A DNA stretch of 64,000 nucleotides from Serratia sp. M24T3 (GCF_000257645.1 NZ_AJHJ01000001.1:124001-188000), one strand, 5' to 3'; shown: positions 12,755 to 24,933, counted from the first letter of the stretch. The notes: generated by a model not told the origin, from the letters alone. Made by a program: numbers and translations.

Positions 12755-12780
12755 AACTGTATAAATAACCATGCTATATT
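12755..12780 (+). promoter_or_regulatory. LexA (SOS) box and extended -10 promoter of polB
   Basis: AACTGTATAAATAACCATGC (12755-12774) matches the LexA consensus TACTGTATATATATACAGTA at 13 of 20 positions. The left half-site CTGT is intact and the right half is degenerate. It abuts an extended -10, TGC-TATATT (12772-12780). polB (dinA) is a known LexA-regulated gene in E. coli, so repression until SOS induction is likely. Confidence 0.7.
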
Positions 12781-12915
12781 TAGTGTGTCACTTCCCTTTA
12801 ACAGCAGCATTTTCCGAAGCCTTTGCGCTAAAAAATTCGTTTACAAGCCGCTATCAATAAGCACTTATCTATAAAAATCGAGGTCGTTATCAACCACGTT
12901 ACTGCGCAACCCAAC

Positions 12916-15285
12916 TTGCAGACTCAGCCACGCCAAGGCTTCGTGCTGACCCGGCATTGGCGCGATACACCGCAGGGAACGGAAGTCGACTTCTGGCTGG
13001 CAACCGACGAAGGTCCACAAAAAATTCGACTGCCCGCACAGGAATCAGTGGCCTTTCTGCCTGTTGAACAGCAGGAGAGAGCGGAACAACTGTTGCTCGG
13101 CGAAAAGGGCTATACCCTTCGTCCGCTGCCGTTAAAAGATTTCCGCCTGCGCCCGGTGGTTGGACTTTATTGCAACGGCCATCGCCAACTGATGCGCATT
13201 GAAAAAATGCTAAAAGATGGAGGTCTTACTCTTTATGAGGCCGATATCCGCCCGCCGGAACGATTCCTGATGGAGCGTTACGTCACCGCACCGGTGTGGT
13301 TCACCGGCACGCCAGGCAGTGATGGTATCCTGCTGAATACCAAGATGAAGCCCGCAGAAACTTACCGCCCTACGCTTAAATTATGTTCGCTGGATATTGA
13401 AACCAGCGGCAATGGCGAGCTTTATTGCATCGGCCTCGAAGGCTGCGGCCAGCGCGATGTCTACATGCTCGGTCCAGCCAACGGAACTCCCGGCAGTCAC
13501 GGTGATTTCAACCTCGAGTACGTGGACAGCCGCCCACAGCTGCTACAAAAACTCAATGATTGGCTGCAGCGCAATGACCCGGACGCGATCATCGGCTGGA
13601 GCGTTGTGCAGTTTGACCTGCGAGTTCTGCAGAAACACGCCGATCGTTACAAGATCCCGCTGCGTTTTGGCCGCGACGGCAGCACGCTTGAATGGCGTGA
13701 GCACGGTTTTAAACAAGGGCACTTTTTTGCACAGGCCGCTGGCCGGTTGATTGTTGACGGCATTGAAGCACTAAAATCAGCGACCTGGAACTTTCCGAGC
13801 TTTAGTCTGGAATACGTCTCGCAAACTTTACTCGGCGAAGGCAAAGCGATTGACAACCCCTATCAGCGTCTGGCAGAAATTGAGCAACGCTTCCGCCAGG
13901 ATAAACCCGCGCTGGCCCGCTATAACCTTAAAGACTGCGAACTGGTCACTCGCATTTTTGCCAAAACCGAGCTGCTGTCGTTTCTGCTGGAACGCGCGTC
14001 GGTAACGGGATTAGCAGCCGATCGCAGCGGCGGATCAGTGGCGGCATTTACCCATCTTTATCTGCCGCGCATGCATCGTATCGGTTTTGTGGCACCCAAT
14101 ATGGGAGAGCGGCCCGACGAAAACAGTCCCGGCGGATTTGTGATGGACTCTCGCCCCGGCTTGTATGATTCGGTGCTGGTACTCGATTATAAAAGCCTGT
14201 ATCCGTCGATCATCCGCACCTTTCTCATCGACCCGGTGGGCTTGATTACCGGACTGGATCAACCGGATGATGCCCATTCGGTTCCCGGCTTTCGAGAGGC
14301 CTATTTTTCACGCACTCAGCACTGCCTTCCTGAAATAGTCCGTCAGATTTGGCAAGGGCGTGAGGCGGCGAAAAAACTGAAAAATCAGCCACTTTCGCAG
14401 GCGCTGAAGATTATTATGAACGCGCTCTATGGCGTATTGGGAACCAGCAGCTGCCGCTTTTTTGATTCTCGACTGGCTTCGTCGATTACCCTGCGCGGCC
14501 ACGAGATCATGCAGCAAACCCGTAAACTTATAGAAGAAGAAGGCTATCAGGTAATTTATGGTGATACGGATTCAACCTTCGTTTGGCTAAACAGCGCACA
14601 TAGCAACGAAGATGCCAATGAGATCGGCCAACGGCTGGTGGTGAAGGTCAATCAATGGTGGAAGACGCATCTTAACCAGGAGCTGGGTCTTGAAAGTGCG
14701 TTGGAGCTGGAGTTTGAAACGCATTATCAACGTTTCCTGATGCCCACTATTCGTGGCTCCGAATTAGGCAGTAAAAAACGTTACGCCGGCCTTGTAAAAG
14801 ACGCAGACGGGGAGCATATGGTTTACAAGGGGCTGGAAACTGTTCGTACCGACTGGACCAAACTGGCGCAGACTTTTCAACAGTCGCTGTATGAGCGGAT
14901 TTTCCACGAGCAGCCTTACCAGGACTATATTCGCGATTATGTCGCGAGCACTCTGAACGGGGAATTTGACGACCAGCTTGTCTACCGTAAACGTCTACGT
15001 CGCAAGCTGACTGAGTATGAGCGCAACGTTCCGCCCCACGTTCGCGCGGCACGTCTGGCCGATGAATATAATTTGGCCAACGGTCGACCCATGCAGTATC
15101 AGAACGGCGGCTGGATAAGCTATGTTATGACGACTTCAGGACCGGAGCCGCTGGAGAACCGTCAATCGCCTATCGACTATGATCATTACATCGAGAAACA
15201 ACTCGAACCGGTCGCAGACGGCATTCTTCCGTTCCTGCATGACGATTTTGCTACACTGATAACAGGTCAAATGGGATTGTTTTAA
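12916..15285 (+). CDS. polB: DNA polymerase II (family B)
   Basis: PolB is the damage-inducible family-B polymerase used in replication restart and translesion synthesis. The 789-residue protein has the proofreading exonuclease motif with D160 and E162 (LDIETS). The polymerase motifs are [10 protein letters not shown] (D424), KIIMNALYG near residue 500, and YGDTDST with catalytic D550 and D552. The C-terminus GQMGLF resembles the beta-clamp-binding end GQLGLF of E. coli. The start is uncertain: no ATG or GTG exists in frame between the stop at 12829 and the conserved region. The TTG at 12916 has no ribosome site, while GAGGT at 12880-12884 lies 4 bases before an in-frame ATC (12889). Confidence 0.93.
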   Translation: MQTQPRQGFVLTRHWRDTPQGTEVDFWLATDEGPQKIRLPAQESVAFLPVEQQERAEQLLLGEKGYTLRPLPLKDFRLRPVVGLYCNGHRQLMRIEKMLKDGGLTLYEADIRPPERFLMERYVTAPVWFTGTPGSDGILLNTKMKPAETYRPTLKLCSLDIETSGNGELYCIGLEGCGQRDVYMLGPANGTPGSHGDFNLEYVDSRPQLLQKLNDWLQRNDPDAIIGWSVVQFDLRVLQKHADRYKIPLRFGRDGSTLEWREHGFKQGHFFAQAAGRLIVDGIEALKSATWNFPSFSLEYVSQTLLGEGKAIDNPYQRLAEIEQRFRQDKPALARYNLKDCELVTRIFAKTELLSFLLERASVTGLAADRSGGSVAAFTHLYLPRMHRIGFVAPNMGERPDENSPGGFVMDSRPGLYDSVLVLDYKSLYPSIIRTFLIDPVGLITGLDQPDDAHSVPGFREAYFSRTQHCLPEIVRQIWQGREAAKKLKNQPLSQALKIIMNALYGVLGTSSCRFFDSRLASSITLRGHEIMQQTRKLIEEEGYQVIYGDTDSTFVWLNSAHSNEDANEIGQRLVVKVNQWWKTHLNQELGLESALELEFETHYQRFLMPTIRGSELGSKKRYAGLVKDADGEHMVYKGLETVRTDWTKLAQTFQQSLYERIFHEQPYQDYIRDYVASTLNGEFDDQLVYRKRLRRKLTEYERNVPPHVRAARLADEYNLANGRPMQYQNGGWISYVMTTSGPEPLENRQSPIDYDHYIEKQLEPVADGILPFLHDDFATLITGQMGLF

Positions 15286-15421
15286 CCATATGGCGCAATG
15301 ACAGGTGACGAACGGCCTACCTTCAATTAACATAGCGCCCTTTCCCATTTCTTATCTTACCTCAAAAAATTAATAACTCCACGCCTTAATGGGCGGGGAA
15401 AGAAAAGCTATTACATAAAGT

Positions 15422-15435
15422 TTGATAATTATCAG
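15422..15435. promoter_or_regulatory. FNR-box-like palindrome upstream of rapA
   Basis: TTGATAATTATCAG matches the FNR consensus TTGATNNNNATCAA at nine of ten fixed positions and lies about 50-65 bp before the rapA ATG. No oxygen control of rapA is established to my knowledge, and a match of this length can occur by chance. Confidence 0.3.
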
Positions 15436-15485
15436 TTAAAGGGCACTACAGCCCAACAGACAGACACAAAGCACAGAGAGACAAT

Positions 15486-18383
15486 ATGCCCTTTACACTT
15501 GGTCAACGCTGGATAAGCGACACGGAAAGCGAATTAGGTTTAGGTACTGTGGTCGCAGTAGACACGCGCATGGTCACCCTGCTTTTCCCCGCTACTGGTG
15601 AAAACCGCCTGTATGCCAGAAGTGATTCCCCTATCACCCGCGTAATGTTCAACCCGGGCGATACCATCAGTTGCCACGAGGGATGGCAGCTGAAAGTTGA
15701 AGAAGTCGTCGAGGACAAAGGTCTGCTCACTTATGTGGGAACGCGTCTGGACACCGAGGAAGAAGGTGTAGCAATGCGTGAAGTGCTGCTCGACAGCAAA
15801 CTGACCTTCAGCAAGCCTCAGGATCGCCTGTTTGCCGGTCAGATTGACCGCATGGACCGCTTCGCTCTGCGTTTTCGTGCACGCAAATATCAACGTGAAC
15901 AGTTCCGCCTGGAATTTGGCGGCCTGCGCGGCATGCGTGCCAGCCTTATCCCACACCAGCTGCACATCGCCTATGAAGTCGGCCAGCGCCATGCGCCACG
16001 CGTTCTGTTAGCCGATGAAGTCGGTCTGGGTAAAACCATCGAAGCGGGGATGATCATCCACCAGCAGCTGCTTTCTGGCCGCGCCGAGCGTGTGCTGATT
16101 GTGGTGCCCGAGACCCTGCAGCACCAGTGGCTGGTCGAGATGCTGCGCCGTTTCAACCTGCGTTTCTCGCTGTTTGATGACGATCGTTACGCCGAATCAC
16201 GCCATGACGCGACCAACCCGTTTGAGTCTGAGCAGCTAGTTATCTGTTCTCTGGACTTCGTGCGCCGCAATAAACAGCGCCTCGAAGAGCTGAACGACGC
16301 AGAGTGGGACATGCTGGTCGTCGATGAAGCCCATCATCTGGTTTGGAGCGAAGACGCGCCAAGCCGTGAATACATGGTGATTGAGCAACTTGCACAGAAT
16401 ATTCCAAGCGTGCTGTTGTTGACCGCAACTCCTGAGCAGTTAGGTCAGGAAAGCCACTTTGCCCGTCTGCGTTTGCTGGATCCGGACCGTTTCCACGATT
16501 ACGAAGAGTTTATCGAAGAACAGCAGCAATATCAGCCGGTTGCCGATGCAGTCACCCTGTTGCTCAACAAACAGCCGCTGACTCCTGAAGCGCTGGCCCT
16601 GCTGGGTGAGAGCGTAGGCAATGCAGACGTTGATACTTTGCTCACCGCCGCCAATAAAGGTGATGAAGACGCTGCTAAAAAACTGGTTGCGATGCTGATG
16701 GACCGCCACGGCACCAGCCGCGTGCTGTTCCGTAACACCCGTAACGGGGTTAAAGGTTTCCCGGAGCGTCATCTGCAGGCCATTAAGCTGCCATTGCCGA
16801 CCCAGTATCAGACGGCGATTAAAGTTTCCGGCATCATGGGTGCCAAGAAATCTCAGGAAGCCCGCGCGCTGGATATGCTGTATCCAGAACAAATTTATCA
16901 AGAATTTGAAGGCGATAACGCGACCTGGTGGAACTTCGACCCACGCGTCGAATGGCTGCTCGGTTACCTTACTGCCAACCGTGATAAAAAAGTGTTGGTT
17001 ATCTGTGCCAAAGCGGCCACCGCGTTGCAGCTGGAACAGGTTCTGCGTGAGCGTGAAGCGATTCGCGCTGCGGTGTTCCATGAAGGCCTGTCGATTATTG
17101 AACGTGACCGTGCAGCGGCTTATTTTGCCTCTGAAGAAGATGGCGCGCAGGTATTGCTGTGTTCTGAAATCGGTTCGGAAGGCCGTAACTTCCAGTTTGC
17201 CAGCAAAATGGTGATGTTTGACCTGCCGTTCAACCCGGACCTGCTTGAACAGCGTATTGGCCGTCTGGACCGTATCGGCCAGCAAAATGACATCGAAATT
17301 ATGGTGCCATATCTGGAGCAAACCGCTCAGGCAATCCTGCTGCGTTGGTTCCACGAGGGTCTGGATGCGTTTGAACACACTTGCCCGACCGGGCGCACCA
17401 TCTACGACGGCAGCTATCAGCAGCTAATCGGTTTTCTTGCGACGCCAGCAGAACAGGAAGGCCTCGATGAGTTTATCCTCACCTGCCGTGAGCAGCATGA
17501 TGCGCTGAAACAGCAGTTGGAGCAGGGTCGTGACCGCCTGCTGGAGATGCACTCTAACGGCGGTGAACCGGCGCAGGCGCTGGCAACGGCGATTGCCGCG
17601 CAGGATGACGACGTTAATCTGGTGAATTTCGCGCTAAATCTGTTTGATATCGTGGGTATCAATCAGGAGGACCGCAGCGATAATCTGATTATCCTGACGC
17701 CTTCCGATCATATGCTGGTGCCGGATTTCCCTGGGCTGCCGCAAGATGGCTGCACCGTCACTTTCGATCGTGAGCAAGCGCTATCACGCGAAGATGCCCA
17801 GTTTATCAGTTGGGAACACCCGATCATCCGCAATGGTCTGGACCTGATCCTTTCTGGTGACACCGGAAGCTGCGCGGTTTCCATCTTGAAAAACAAAGCG
17901 CTGCCAGTGGGCACGTTGCTGGCCGAACTGCTGTACGTGGTGGAATGTCAGGCACCTAAACACTTGCAACTGACCCGCTTCCTGCCGCCAACGCCGGTGC
18001 GCATGCTGATGGACCGCAAAGGCACCAATCTTGCAGCACAGGTCGAGTTTGAAAGCTTTAACCGCCAGCTGAATGCAATAAATCGCCATAACTCAAGCAA
18101 GCTGGTTAACGCCGTGCAGCAAGATGTTCATGCCATGCTGCAACAGGCCGAACCTCTGATCGCGGTAGAAGCACAGGCATTGATTGAAACCGCCAAGGTT
18201 GAGGCCGATCAGCAACTTAGCCTGGAGCTCGAGCGCCTTAAAGCGTTGAAAGAGGTGAATCCAAACATTCGTGATGACGAGCTTGAGGCGATTGATTCTA
18301 ATCGCAAACAGGTGCTAAACAGCCTTAACGATGCCAGCTGGCGTCTTGATGCCATTCGTCTGGTTGTGGTGAGCCATCAATGA
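15486..18383 (+). CDS. rapA: RNA polymerase-associated helicase-like ATPase RapA
   Basis: RapA (HepA) is a Swi2/Snf2-type ATPase that binds RNA polymerase and helps recycle it after transcription. The 965 residues (E. coli 968) show two N-terminal Tudor-like domains (about 1-110), then the ATPase lobes with Walker A DEVGLGKT (K183), the DEAH box D280-H283, and motif [13 protein letters not shown] near residue 595. The C-terminal regions typical of RapA follow. The ATG is preceded by AGAGAGAC. The last codons overlap the rluA start (ATGA), so the two genes are probably co-transcribed. Confidence 0.97.
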   Translation: MPFTLGQRWISDTESELGLGTVVAVDTRMVTLLFPATGENRLYARSDSPITRVMFNPGDTISCHEGWQLKVEEVVEDKGLLTYVGTRLDTEEEGVAMREVLLDSKLTFSKPQDRLFAGQIDRMDRFALRFRARKYQREQFRLEFGGLRGMRASLIPHQLHIAYEVGQRHAPRVLLADEVGLGKTIEAGMIIHQQLLSGRAERVLIVVPETLQHQWLVEMLRRFNLRFSLFDDDRYAESRHDATNPFESEQLVICSLDFVRRNKQRLEELNDAEWDMLVVDEAHHLVWSEDAPSREYMVIEQLAQNIPSVLLLTATPEQLGQESHFARLRLLDPDRFHDYEEFIEEQQQYQPVADAVTLLLNKQPLTPEALALLGESVGNADVDTLLTAANKGDEDAAKKLVAMLMDRHGTSRVLFRNTRNGVKGFPERHLQAIKLPLPTQYQTAIKVSGIMGAKKSQEARALDMLYPEQIYQEFEGDNATWWNFDPRVEWLLGYLTANRDKKVLVICAKAATALQLEQVLREREAIRAAVFHEGLSIIERDRAAAYFASEEDGAQVLLCSEIGSEGRNFQFASKMVMFDLPFNPDLLEQRIGRLDRIGQQNDIEIMVPYLEQTAQAILLRWFHEGLDAFEHTCPTGRTIYDGSYQQLIGFLATPAEQEGLDEFILTCREQHDALKQQLEQGRDRLLEMHSNGGEPAQALATAIAAQDDDVNLVNFALNLFDIVGINQEDRSDNLIILTPSDHMLVPDFPGLPQDGCTVTFDREQALSREDAQFISWEHPIIRNGLDLILSGDTGSCAVSILKNKALPVGTLLAELLYVVECQAPKHLQLTRFLPPTPVRMLMDRKGTNLAAQVEFESFNRQLNAINRHNSSKLVNAVQQDVHAMLQQAEPLIAVEAQALIETAKVEADQQLSLELERLKALKEVNPNIRDDELEAIDSNRKQVLNSLNDASWRLDAIRLVVVSHQ

Positions 18384-19066
18384 TAACGCCACCGCCGTCA
18401 AACATTCTGCCGCTTGAAAACTATCATCCGCCAATCGATCCCTGGTTGCGGGTGCTGTTCCAGGACGAACATCTGATGGTGGTAAACAAGCCGAGCGGGC
18501 TGCTGTCCGTTCCCGGCAAGGCTGCCGAGCATCACGACAGCCTGATGACACGAGTCCAGCGCGATTTCCCGATTGCCGAATCGGTGCATCGTCTGGACTT
18601 GTCCACCAGTGGCGTGATTGCCATAGCATTGACCAAGGAAGCCGAGCGCGAGCTAAAGCGTCAGTTCCGCGAGCGAGAAACCAAGAAGGCCTATGTCGCG
18701 CGGGTGTGGGGCCATATGGCGGAAGATTACGGCATTATTGATTTGCCGCTAATCTGCGACTATCCGAATCGCCCCAAGCAAAAGGTTTGCCATGAAACCG
18801 GCAAGAAAGCGCTGACTCAGTATGAAGTGCTTTCGTGGGATGCTGACGGTACGACACGGGTGAAGCTTCGCCCGATAACCGGTCGCTCTCATCAGCTTCG
18901 CGTTCATCTGCTGGCGCTGGGGCATCCGATTCTGGGCGACAAGTTTTATGCGCACCCTGAAGCTCTGGCGATGGCGCCGCGTTTACAGCTGCACGCGCAG
19001 GAGTTATCGATTTACCATCCCATCACCGATGAACCGATGACTTTCAGCTGCGACCCGGATTTCTGA
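18380..19066 (+). CDS. rluA: dual-specificity 23S rRNA/tRNA pseudouridine synthase
   Basis: RluA makes pseudouridine at 746 of 23S rRNA and at position 32 of several tRNAs. The 228-residue protein has the RluA-family signature HRLDLSTSG with catalytic D73, and the C-terminal [12 protein letters not shown] motif. It has about nine more N-terminal residues than E. coli RluA (219). The start chosen is the ATG overlapping the rapA stop; the family region begins near [11 protein letters not shown], so a shorter protein is possible but lacks an obvious start. A strong hairpin terminator follows. Confidence 0.94.
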   Translation: MITPPPSNILPLENYHPPIDPWLRVLFQDEHLMVVNKPSGLLSVPGKAAEHHDSLMTRVQRDFPIAESVHRLDLSTSGVIAIALTKEAERELKRQFRERETKKAYVARVWGHMAEDYGIIDLPLICDYPNRPKQKVCHETGKKALTQYEVLSWDADGTTRVKLRPITGRSHQLRVHLLALGHPILGDKFYAHPEALAMAPRLQLHAQELSIYHPITDEPMTFSCDPDF

Positions 19067-19097
19067 TCCCGTAGCGTAATCTTCTCTCTTTAAGCAT

Positions 19098-19133
19098 AAA
19101 AAAACGCCGTGAGCACAACTCGCGGCGTTTTTT
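19098..19133. terminator. bidirectional terminator between rluA and djlA
   Basis: An 11-bp stem AACGCCGTGAG/CTCGCGGCGTT (19103-19113 with 19119-19129, one wobble) is flanked by an A run on the left and a T run on the right. It can therefore stop both convergent genes. Confidence 0.9.
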
Positions 19134-19159
19134 ATAGCTAACAAAACACAAGCCAAAGG

Positions 19160-19978
19160 TTATTTAAAACCCTTTTCACGCTTGATCAAATCATAGGCTG
19201 ACTGAATCGACTGCGCTTTTTGCTTGGCCATCTCCATCATTTCCGGCGGCAGGCCTTTGGCGACCAGCTTGTCGGGATGGTGTTCACTCATTAACTTGCG
19301 GTAAGCGCGTTTAATGGTGGTGGCATCGTCGGTTGCCTGCACGCCCAACACTTTACAGGCATCGGCCAGCGTCGGCCCCTGAGAGCCGTGCTGGTAACCA
19401 CCATGCGAGTACTGGCCCTGCTGATTACCGCCAAATTGCTGCCCGCCTTCCATCATGCTCAGGAACTGATCGAACTGATGACGCGAAATACCCAGCTCTT
19501 CGGCAATGACGTACAACACCTGGCGCTCGTTGGGATGCAGCGAACCATCGGCAAACGCCGCCTGGATCTGGATTTCCAGGAAAGTACGAATTAGATCAAA
19601 GCGTCCGAAACATACGGTGCGCATTTCTCGCATTTTTTCACGCAGCGGATAATTCCCACCTTTACCCGTGCGAAACGCCTGCTGTGCCGACTCTCTTTGA
19701 GCGCCGTGAAGCTGCATGCGGTCCATAAACAGGCTGGCTACTTGAATATCAGCCTCTGTTACTCGTCCTTTTGATTTGGTTAAATGCCCCATCACCTCAA
19801 AGGTGGTGCGGAAAAAAATAGTTTGTCTTGTCTGCTGATCGGAGAAGAAGCCACGACGTTTTACACTGCGCGCCTTGTCTACCATGTGCCCAACCAACAG
19901 CCCCAATACGATTCCCCAGAAGCCAATACCGGACATCAAGCCCAATATTAGTCCGAGCAGCTTTCCCCAATACTGCAT
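19160..19978 (-). CDS. djlA: membrane-anchored co-chaperone DjlA
   Basis: DjlA is a DnaJ-like protein anchored in the inner membrane by one N-terminal helix. It stimulates DnaK and, in E. coli, affects the Rcs pathway. The 272-residue protein (E. coli 271) has a Gly-rich transmembrane segment at about residues 7-30 and a TerB-like central domain. A Gly/Gln/His-rich linker near residues 180-200 precedes a C-terminal J domain, whose catalytic HPD is at 234-236. It is divergent from lptD, with 182 bp between them, as in E. coli. Confidence 0.95.
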   Translation of the reverse strand: MQYWGKLLGLILGLMSGIGFWGIVLGLLVGHMVDKARSVKRRGFFSDQQTRQTIFFRTTFEVMGHLTKSKGRVTEADIQVASLFMDRMQLHGAQRESAQQAFRTGKGGNYPLREKMREMRTVCFGRFDLIRTFLEIQIQAAFADGSLHPNERQVLYVIAEELGISRHQFDQFLSMMEGGQQFGGNQQGQYSHGGYQHGSQGPTLADACKVLGVQATDDATTIKRAYRKLMSEHHPDKLVAKGLPPEMMEMAKQKAQSIQSAYDLIKREKGFK

Positions 19979-20160
19979 ATACTCCTCAATTCACAATGCC
20001 GTCGCGTAAGATTTGCTTTATCATAACCGGCATTTACCGTTGTGCCTAACGGCTACAGCGTAACCCTGTGGATTTATCACTAGCGCAACGATGATGAGTA
20101 AGATAGTCTCTGACCGTTTGCCGGAATGACGCCTCTGATGACGGAACACACATTTTACGT

Positions 20161-22503
20161 ATGAAAAAAAGCTTCCCCACCCTGCTGGCCACTATGATTT
20201 GGACAGCACTTTATAGCCAGGGCGCACTGGCCGATCTCGCTGAACAATGCATGCTCGGCGTGCCGACCTATGACAAACCTTTAGTCACAGGGGACACCAA
20301 TCAGCTTCCAGTGAAAATTCAGGCAGATCATGCCCAGGGAACCTATCCTAACGATGCCGTATATACCGGCAACGTTAACGTCGAGCAAGGTAACAGCACG
20401 TTAACCGCTGACCAGGTTCAACTCAATCAGGTGACGAACCCCAAAGACCCTACGCCACTGAGAACGGCTACCGCAACGGGCGATGTACTGTATTTTGATA
20501 ATCAGATTAAGCTGAAAGGCCCTAAAGCCTTCTCTAACCTGAATACCAAAGACACCGACATGCAGAAAGGCGATTATCAGATGGTGGGCCGTCAGGGCCG
20601 TGGTACGGCTGATCTGATGAAGCAGCGCGACAAGAACCGCTATACCATTCTGAATAACGGAACTTTTACCTCCTGTCTGCCGGGCGATAACAGCTGGAGC
20701 GTTGTGGGGACTACGATCATCGAAGACCGCCAGGAAGAGCTGGCAGAAATCTGGAACGCCCGTTTCCATATCGGTCCGGTTCCGGTGTTCTATAGCCCTT
20801 ATATGCAGCTGCCAATCGGCAACACGCGCCGCTCAGGTTTCCTGATCCCGAATTTGAAATACAGCACCAAGAACGGTGTTGATTTCGCGCTGCCGTATTA
20901 TTGGAACATCGCACCAAATTACGATGCCACCATTACTCCGCACTACATGAGTAAACGTGGTCTCCAGTTACAGAACGAATTCCGTTACCTGACTGCTTTG
21001 GGTGCCGGTGTGATGGAATTTGACTTCCTGAACAACGATAAAGGTTCCAACGACGAGCATCCAGATTTAGACAGAACAAAACGTTGGATGTTCTACTGGA
21101 ACCACAACGGCGTTTACGATCAACACTGGCGCCTCAACGTTGACTATACCAAGGTCAGTGATACTTACTATTTCAACGATTTTGACTCTAAGTATGGTTC
21201 GACGACCGACGGCTATGCTGCGCAAAAATTCAGCGTAGGTTACGCCGATCAGAATTGGGACGCGACGCTGTCAACCAAGCAGTTCCAGATATTCTCTGAA
21301 GCTACGACCAATAATGTCTACCGCGCCCTGCCGCAGTTAGACATGAACTACTACAAAAACGATCTTGGCCCATTCAATTTCCACACTTATGGCCAAATTG
21401 TCAGATTTGACAACGTTAACCCTGAATACCCTTCGGCAACCCGCTGGCATGTCGCGCCTGAGATTGATCTGCCGTTAAGCAACCGCTGGGGAAGCTGGGA
21501 TAACGAAGTCAAGGTAATGGCGACCCACTACCAGCAGAGTATTCCGGGGGATTATTATCGAGATAACCCGACGACTCCGCTTAAGAGTTCGGTTAACCGC
21601 GTTATGCCGGAATTCAAGAGTGACGCAAAAATGGTGTTTGACCGCACCATGGACTGGAACTCTGACTACACGCAGACTTTAGAACCGCGTTTGCAATACT
21701 TGTATATTCCGTATCGCAATCAGAATGATATTCAACAGTACGACTCAACGCTGCTGCAGACCGACTATACTGGCCTGTTCCGCGATCAAAGCTACAGTGG
21801 GCTTGACCGTATCGCCTCTGCCAACCAGGTTGCATCCGGCGTAACTACCCGTATCTATGACGCGAACTCAGTCGAGCGCTTTAACGTGTCTGCGGGGCAG
21901 ATTTACTACTTCACCCCGCCACGCACAGGCAGCAATGACGCGCTGTACAACAGTAGCAAAACCGGGAGCGTTGTCTGGGCCGGTGACACCTACTACAAAA
22001 TCAATGATGCCTGGGCTGTACGCGGTGGCATTCAGTATGACGCACGTCTTGATTCTGTAGCCTTGGGCGATGCGGTACTGGAATATCGTGCTGACGCAGA
22101 TAGAATGGTCCAGTTCAGCTACCGTTATGCCAGCTCGGAATATATCGAGGCAACACTGCCTAACCTGACTGACGCAGGATATCAGCAAGGCATTTCTCAG
22201 GCCGGGGTTATTGCAAGCTGGCCTATCGCTGACCGTTGGGCCGTGGTCGGTGCCTATTATTATGACACCAAAGCCAAGCAGGCCGCCGATCAGCTGCTGG
22301 GTCTCCAATACAGCACCTGCTGCTGGGCCGTCAACTTTGGCTACGAGCGCAAGATTATCAACTGGGATTCAACCAGCGAAAAGAGCATATACGACAAAAG
22401 TATTGGATTTAACATTGAACTTCGCGGCCTTGGTACTAATCAAAACCTCGGAACTGCTGAAATGTTAAAAGGCGGCATACTGCCTTATCAGCGCGCATTC
22501 TGA
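20161..22503 (+). CDS. lptD: LPS-assembly outer-membrane protein LptD
   Basis: LptD with lipoprotein LptE inserts lipopolysaccharide into the outer leaflet of the outer membrane. The 780-residue precursor (E. coli 784) has a signal peptide ending near ALA-D25, an OstA-type periplasmic domain (about 55-200), and a large beta-barrel ending in Phe. The four cysteines that form the essential disulfides are present: C30, C172, C720 and C721. It heads the operon lptD-surA-pdxA-rsmA-apaG-apaH. In E. coli the promoter is sigma-E dependent; I could not find a convincing sigma-E box in the 182 bp upstream. Confidence 0.97.
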   Translation: MKKSFPTLLATMIWTALYSQGALADLAEQCMLGVPTYDKPLVTGDTNQLPVKIQADHAQGTYPNDAVYTGNVNVEQGNSTLTADQVQLNQVTNPKDPTPLRTATATGDVLYFDNQIKLKGPKAFSNLNTKDTDMQKGDYQMVGRQGRGTADLMKQRDKNRYTILNNGTFTSCLPGDNSWSVVGTTIIEDRQEELAEIWNARFHIGPVPVFYSPYMQLPIGNTRRSGFLIPNLKYSTKNGVDFALPYYWNIAPNYDATITPHYMSKRGLQLQNEFRYLTALGAGVMEFDFLNNDKGSNDEHPDLDRTKRWMFYWNHNGVYDQHWRLNVDYTKVSDTYYFNDFDSKYGSTTDGYAAQKFSVGYADQNWDATLSTKQFQIFSEATTNNVYRALPQLDMNYYKNDLGPFNFHTYGQIVRFDNVNPEYPSATRWHVAPEIDLPLSNRWGSWDNEVKVMATHYQQSIPGDYYRDNPTTPLKSSVNRVMPEFKSDAKMVFDRTMDWNSDYTQTLEPRLQYLYIPYRNQNDIQQYDSTLLQTDYTGLFRDQSYSGLDRIASANQVASGVTTRIYDANSVERFNVSAGQIYYFTPPRTGSNDALYNSSKTGSVVWAGDTYYKINDAWAVRGGIQYDARLDSVALGDAVLEYRADADRMVQFSYRYASSEYIEATLPNLTDAGYQQGISQAGVIASWPIADRWAVVGAYYYDTKAKQAADQLLGLQYSTCCWAVNFGYERKIINWDSTSEKSIYDKSIGFNIELRGLGTNQNLGTAEMLKGGILPYQRAF

Positions 22504-22577
22504 TGCTCAACGGCATGTTGAATTCAGTAAACTTGAAACTTGAATCCGCATTTGCGGAGAAAATAAATGGAAAAAGT

Positions 22578-23873
22578 ATGAAGAACTGGAGAACACTTCT
22601 CCTCGGCGTGGTGCTTTGTGCTAACACCGCGTTCGCAGCACCGCAAGAGGTTGATAAAGTTGCCGCCGTTGTGGATAACGGGGTGGTTCTGGAAAGCGAA
22701 GTCAATGACATGCTGCAGTCCGTTAAGCAGCAGGCTAAAGAATCCAAGCAACAGCTGCCAGATGAAGCGACACTGCGTCGCCAGATCCTCGATCGCCTGA
22801 TTATGGATAACATTCAGCTGCAAATGGCCACCAAAATGGGCATTACACTGACTGACGATGACGTGACCAAAGCTATTGCCGGGATTGCGCAGCAAAACAA
22901 TCTGACCGTTGATCAACTGCGCAGCCGTCTGGCTTACGAAGGTCTTGACTACAACACTTATCGTACCCAGATCCGCAAAGAAATTTTGATTTCTGAAGTG
23001 CGCAACGGTGAAGTTCGTCGTCGCGTGACAATTCTGCCTCAGGAAGTTGATGCGCTGGCTAAACAAATGGCCGCACAGACTGATAACGAAGCAGAATATA
23101 ATCTGAGCAACATCTTGCTGCCGTTACCGCAAAATCCAACTCAGGATCAGGTTGATCAAACCGAAATATTGGCCAAGAAACTTGTTAGTGACCTGAACCA
23201 CGGTGCTGATTTTGCGAAAATGGCGATGACTTACTCTGCCGATCCGCACGCCCTTGACGGCGGCAACATGGGCTGGGGCAAGCTACAAGGTCTGCCTTCA
23301 CTGTTTGCCCAGGCTTTGGTTAACGCCAAGAAAGGTCAGGTAGTTGGCCCTATCCGTTCAGGTGTTGGTTTCCACATTCTGAAAGTCAATGACATGCGTC
23401 AGGCCGATCAAAAAGTCTCTGTGACCGAAGTTCACGCTCGCCATATCCTGCTGAAAACGTCTGTAGTGATGACGGATGCACAGGCTCAGGCTAAACTTCA
23501 ACAAGTTGCAGCAGCCATCAGAAGCGGCCGTGCCAACTTTGCCGATGAAGCGAAACAGCTTTCTCAGGACCCTGGTTCTGCGGTTAACGGCGGTGACTTG
23601 GGCTGGTCTTCACCAGACATGTACGATCCGGCATTCCGTGATGCGCTGCTTAAGCTGAAAAAAGGCGAAATCAGTGCACCTGTTCACTCTTCATACGGCT
23701 GGCACTTGATTCAACTGATTGATACTCGTCAGGTTGATGGGACCAATGCGGCGATGAAAGACAAAGCTTATCGTCTGCTGTTTAACCGTAAATTTGCAGA
23801 AGAAGCCCAGTCCTGGATGCAGGAACAGCGTGCTCAGTCGTACGTAAAAATTCTGGATGGCAATGGACAATAA
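22578..23873 (+). CDS. surA: periplasmic chaperone and peptidyl-prolyl isomerase SurA
   Basis: SurA escorts unfolded outer-membrane proteins, including LptD, across the periplasm. I chose ATG 22578 ([10 protein letters not shown]), which gives 431 residues. It has a standard signal peptide cleaved near AFA-APQ, as in E. coli SurA (428). The longer reading from 22503 would put 25 non-conserved residues before it. The domain order is an N-terminal chaperone module, two parvulin domains (about 174-275 and 285-385, the second with [12 protein letters not shown]) and a C-terminal helix. It sits 74 bp after lptD and overlaps pdxA by 11 bp. Confidence 0.97.
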   Translation: MKNWRTLLLGVVLCANTAFAAPQEVDKVAAVVDNGVVLESEVNDMLQSVKQQAKESKQQLPDEATLRRQILDRLIMDNIQLQMATKMGITLTDDDVTKAIAGIAQQNNLTVDQLRSRLAYEGLDYNTYRTQIRKEILISEVRNGEVRRRVTILPQEVDALAKQMAAQTDNEAEYNLSNILLPLPQNPTQDQVDQTEILAKKLVSDLNHGADFAKMAMTYSADPHALDGGNMGWGKLQGLPSLFAQALVNAKKGQVVGPIRSGVGFHILKVNDMRQADQKVSVTEVHARHILLKTSVVMTDAQAQAKLQQVAAAIRSGRANFADEAKQLSQDPGSAVNGGDLGWSSPDMYDPAFRDALLKLKKGEISAPVHSSYGWHLIQLIDTRQVDGTNAAMKDKAYRLLFNRKFAEEAQSWMQEQRAQSYVKILDGNGQ

Positions 23874-24933
23874 TACCCACGTGACTCAATCAGTGGTCAT
23901 TACCCCCGGCGAACCTGCCGGGGTTGGGCCTGATCTGGTTCTTGCACTGGCTCAACGGGACTGGCCCGTTGAGCTTGTCGTTTGTGCGTGCCCGTCTTTG
24001 CTGCTTTCCCGAGCCAAGGCGTTAGGTCTGCCCGTTCGTTTACTGGATTATCGCCCAGGTTTTGCCAAACCTCAGGCGGCTGGCACGCTGACCGTTCTTC
24101 CCGTGCCGCTGGCTGAAACTGCTGTCGCGGGTGAGCTTAACGTTGCCAACGGCCCGTATGTGGTTGAAACCCTGGCTCGCGCTTGTGACGGCGCGCTAAA
24201 CGGTGAGTTTGCTGCGCTGATTACCGGTCCGGTTCAGAAAAGTATCATCAATGACGCCGGCATTCCGTTTATTGGTCATACCGAATTCTTCGCCGATCGC
24301 AGCCTGTGCGACCGAGTAGTAATGATGCTGGCGACGGAAGAGCTCCGCGTTGCGCTGGCGACCACGCACCTGCCATTAAAGGACGTATCGGACGCCATCA
24401 CTCAGCAGAGCCTGCATGAAGTGATCACCATTCTTGATAACGACCTGAAAACAAAATTTGGCATCGCGTCTCCACAGATTTACGTCTGCGGCTTGAACCC
24501 TCATGCGGGCGAAGGCGGGCACATGGGTCGTGAAGAAATCGATACCATCACGCCTGCGCTCAACTCGCTGCGTGAAAAAGGCATCAACCTGATTGGCCCA
24601 TTGCCGGCAGATACGCTTTTCCAGCCAAAATATCTGCAACACGCTGATGCCGTGCTGGCCATGTATCACGATCAGGGCCTTCCGGTGTTAAAATATCAGG
24701 GATTTGGTCGGGCAGTGAATATCACTCTGGGGCTGCCGTTTATTCGCACCTCGGTAGATCACGGCACCGCACTGGATCTTGCTGCAACCGGCAAAGCCGA
24801 CGTTGGCAGCTTTATTACCGCATTAAATCTTGCCATTAACATGGCCTCTGTCAGTAATGACATCAATCTGTCTGCAATGACGACTCATGTCAGCACCGAC
24901 AACAACAGTAGTGTAAAAAACAGCAATGAATAA
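23863..24933 (+). CDS. pdxA: 4-hydroxythreonine-4-phosphate dehydrogenase
   Basis: PdxA oxidises 4-phosphohydroxy-threonine in the DXP-dependent route to pyridoxal phosphate. The core has [15 protein letters not shown] at the N-terminus, [19 protein letters not shown] and [15 protein letters not shown], which carry metal-binding His residues of the family. The start is ATG 23863, inside surA; ATG 23857 in the same frame is equally possible and adds two residues. The protein (about 356 residues) is longer than E. coli PdxA (329). Much of the excess is a Ser/Thr/Asn-rich tail after NLAINMAS, and the rest is near the N-terminus. Its last 8 bp overlap rsmA. Confidence 0.95.
   Translation: MDNNTHVTQSVVITPGEPAGVGPDLVLALAQRDWPVELVVCACPSLLLSRAKALGLPVRLLDYRPGFAKPQAAGTLTVLPVPLAETAVAGELNVANGPYVVETLARACDGALNGEFAALITGPVQKSIINDAGIPFIGHTEFFADRSLCDRVVMMLATEELRVALATTHLPLKDVSDAITQQSLHEVITILDNDLKTKFGIASPQIYVCGLNPHAGEGGHMGREEIDTITPALNSLREKGINLIGPLPADTLFQPKYLQHADAVLAMYHDQGLPVLKYQGFGRAVNITLGLPFIRTSVDHGTALDLAATGKADVGSFITALNLAINMASVSNDINLSAMTTHVSTDNNSSVKNSNE

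Larger units (their letters stand above)
12456..12915. other. 460-bp intergenic region between yabI and polB
   Basis: The gap between divergent yabI and polB holds a candidate yabI promoter at 12504-12532 and the LexA-type operator and extended -10 of polB at 12755-12780. I see no other ORF, repeat or RNA structure. In E. coli this interval is occupied by araC and araBAD; no trace of them is visible here. Confidence 0.7.

Noticed and set aside
20100-20160. Sigma-E promoter for lptD
   Set aside because: E. coli lptD has one, but I found only GGAAC-like fragments near 20140 without a matching -10 at the right spacing.
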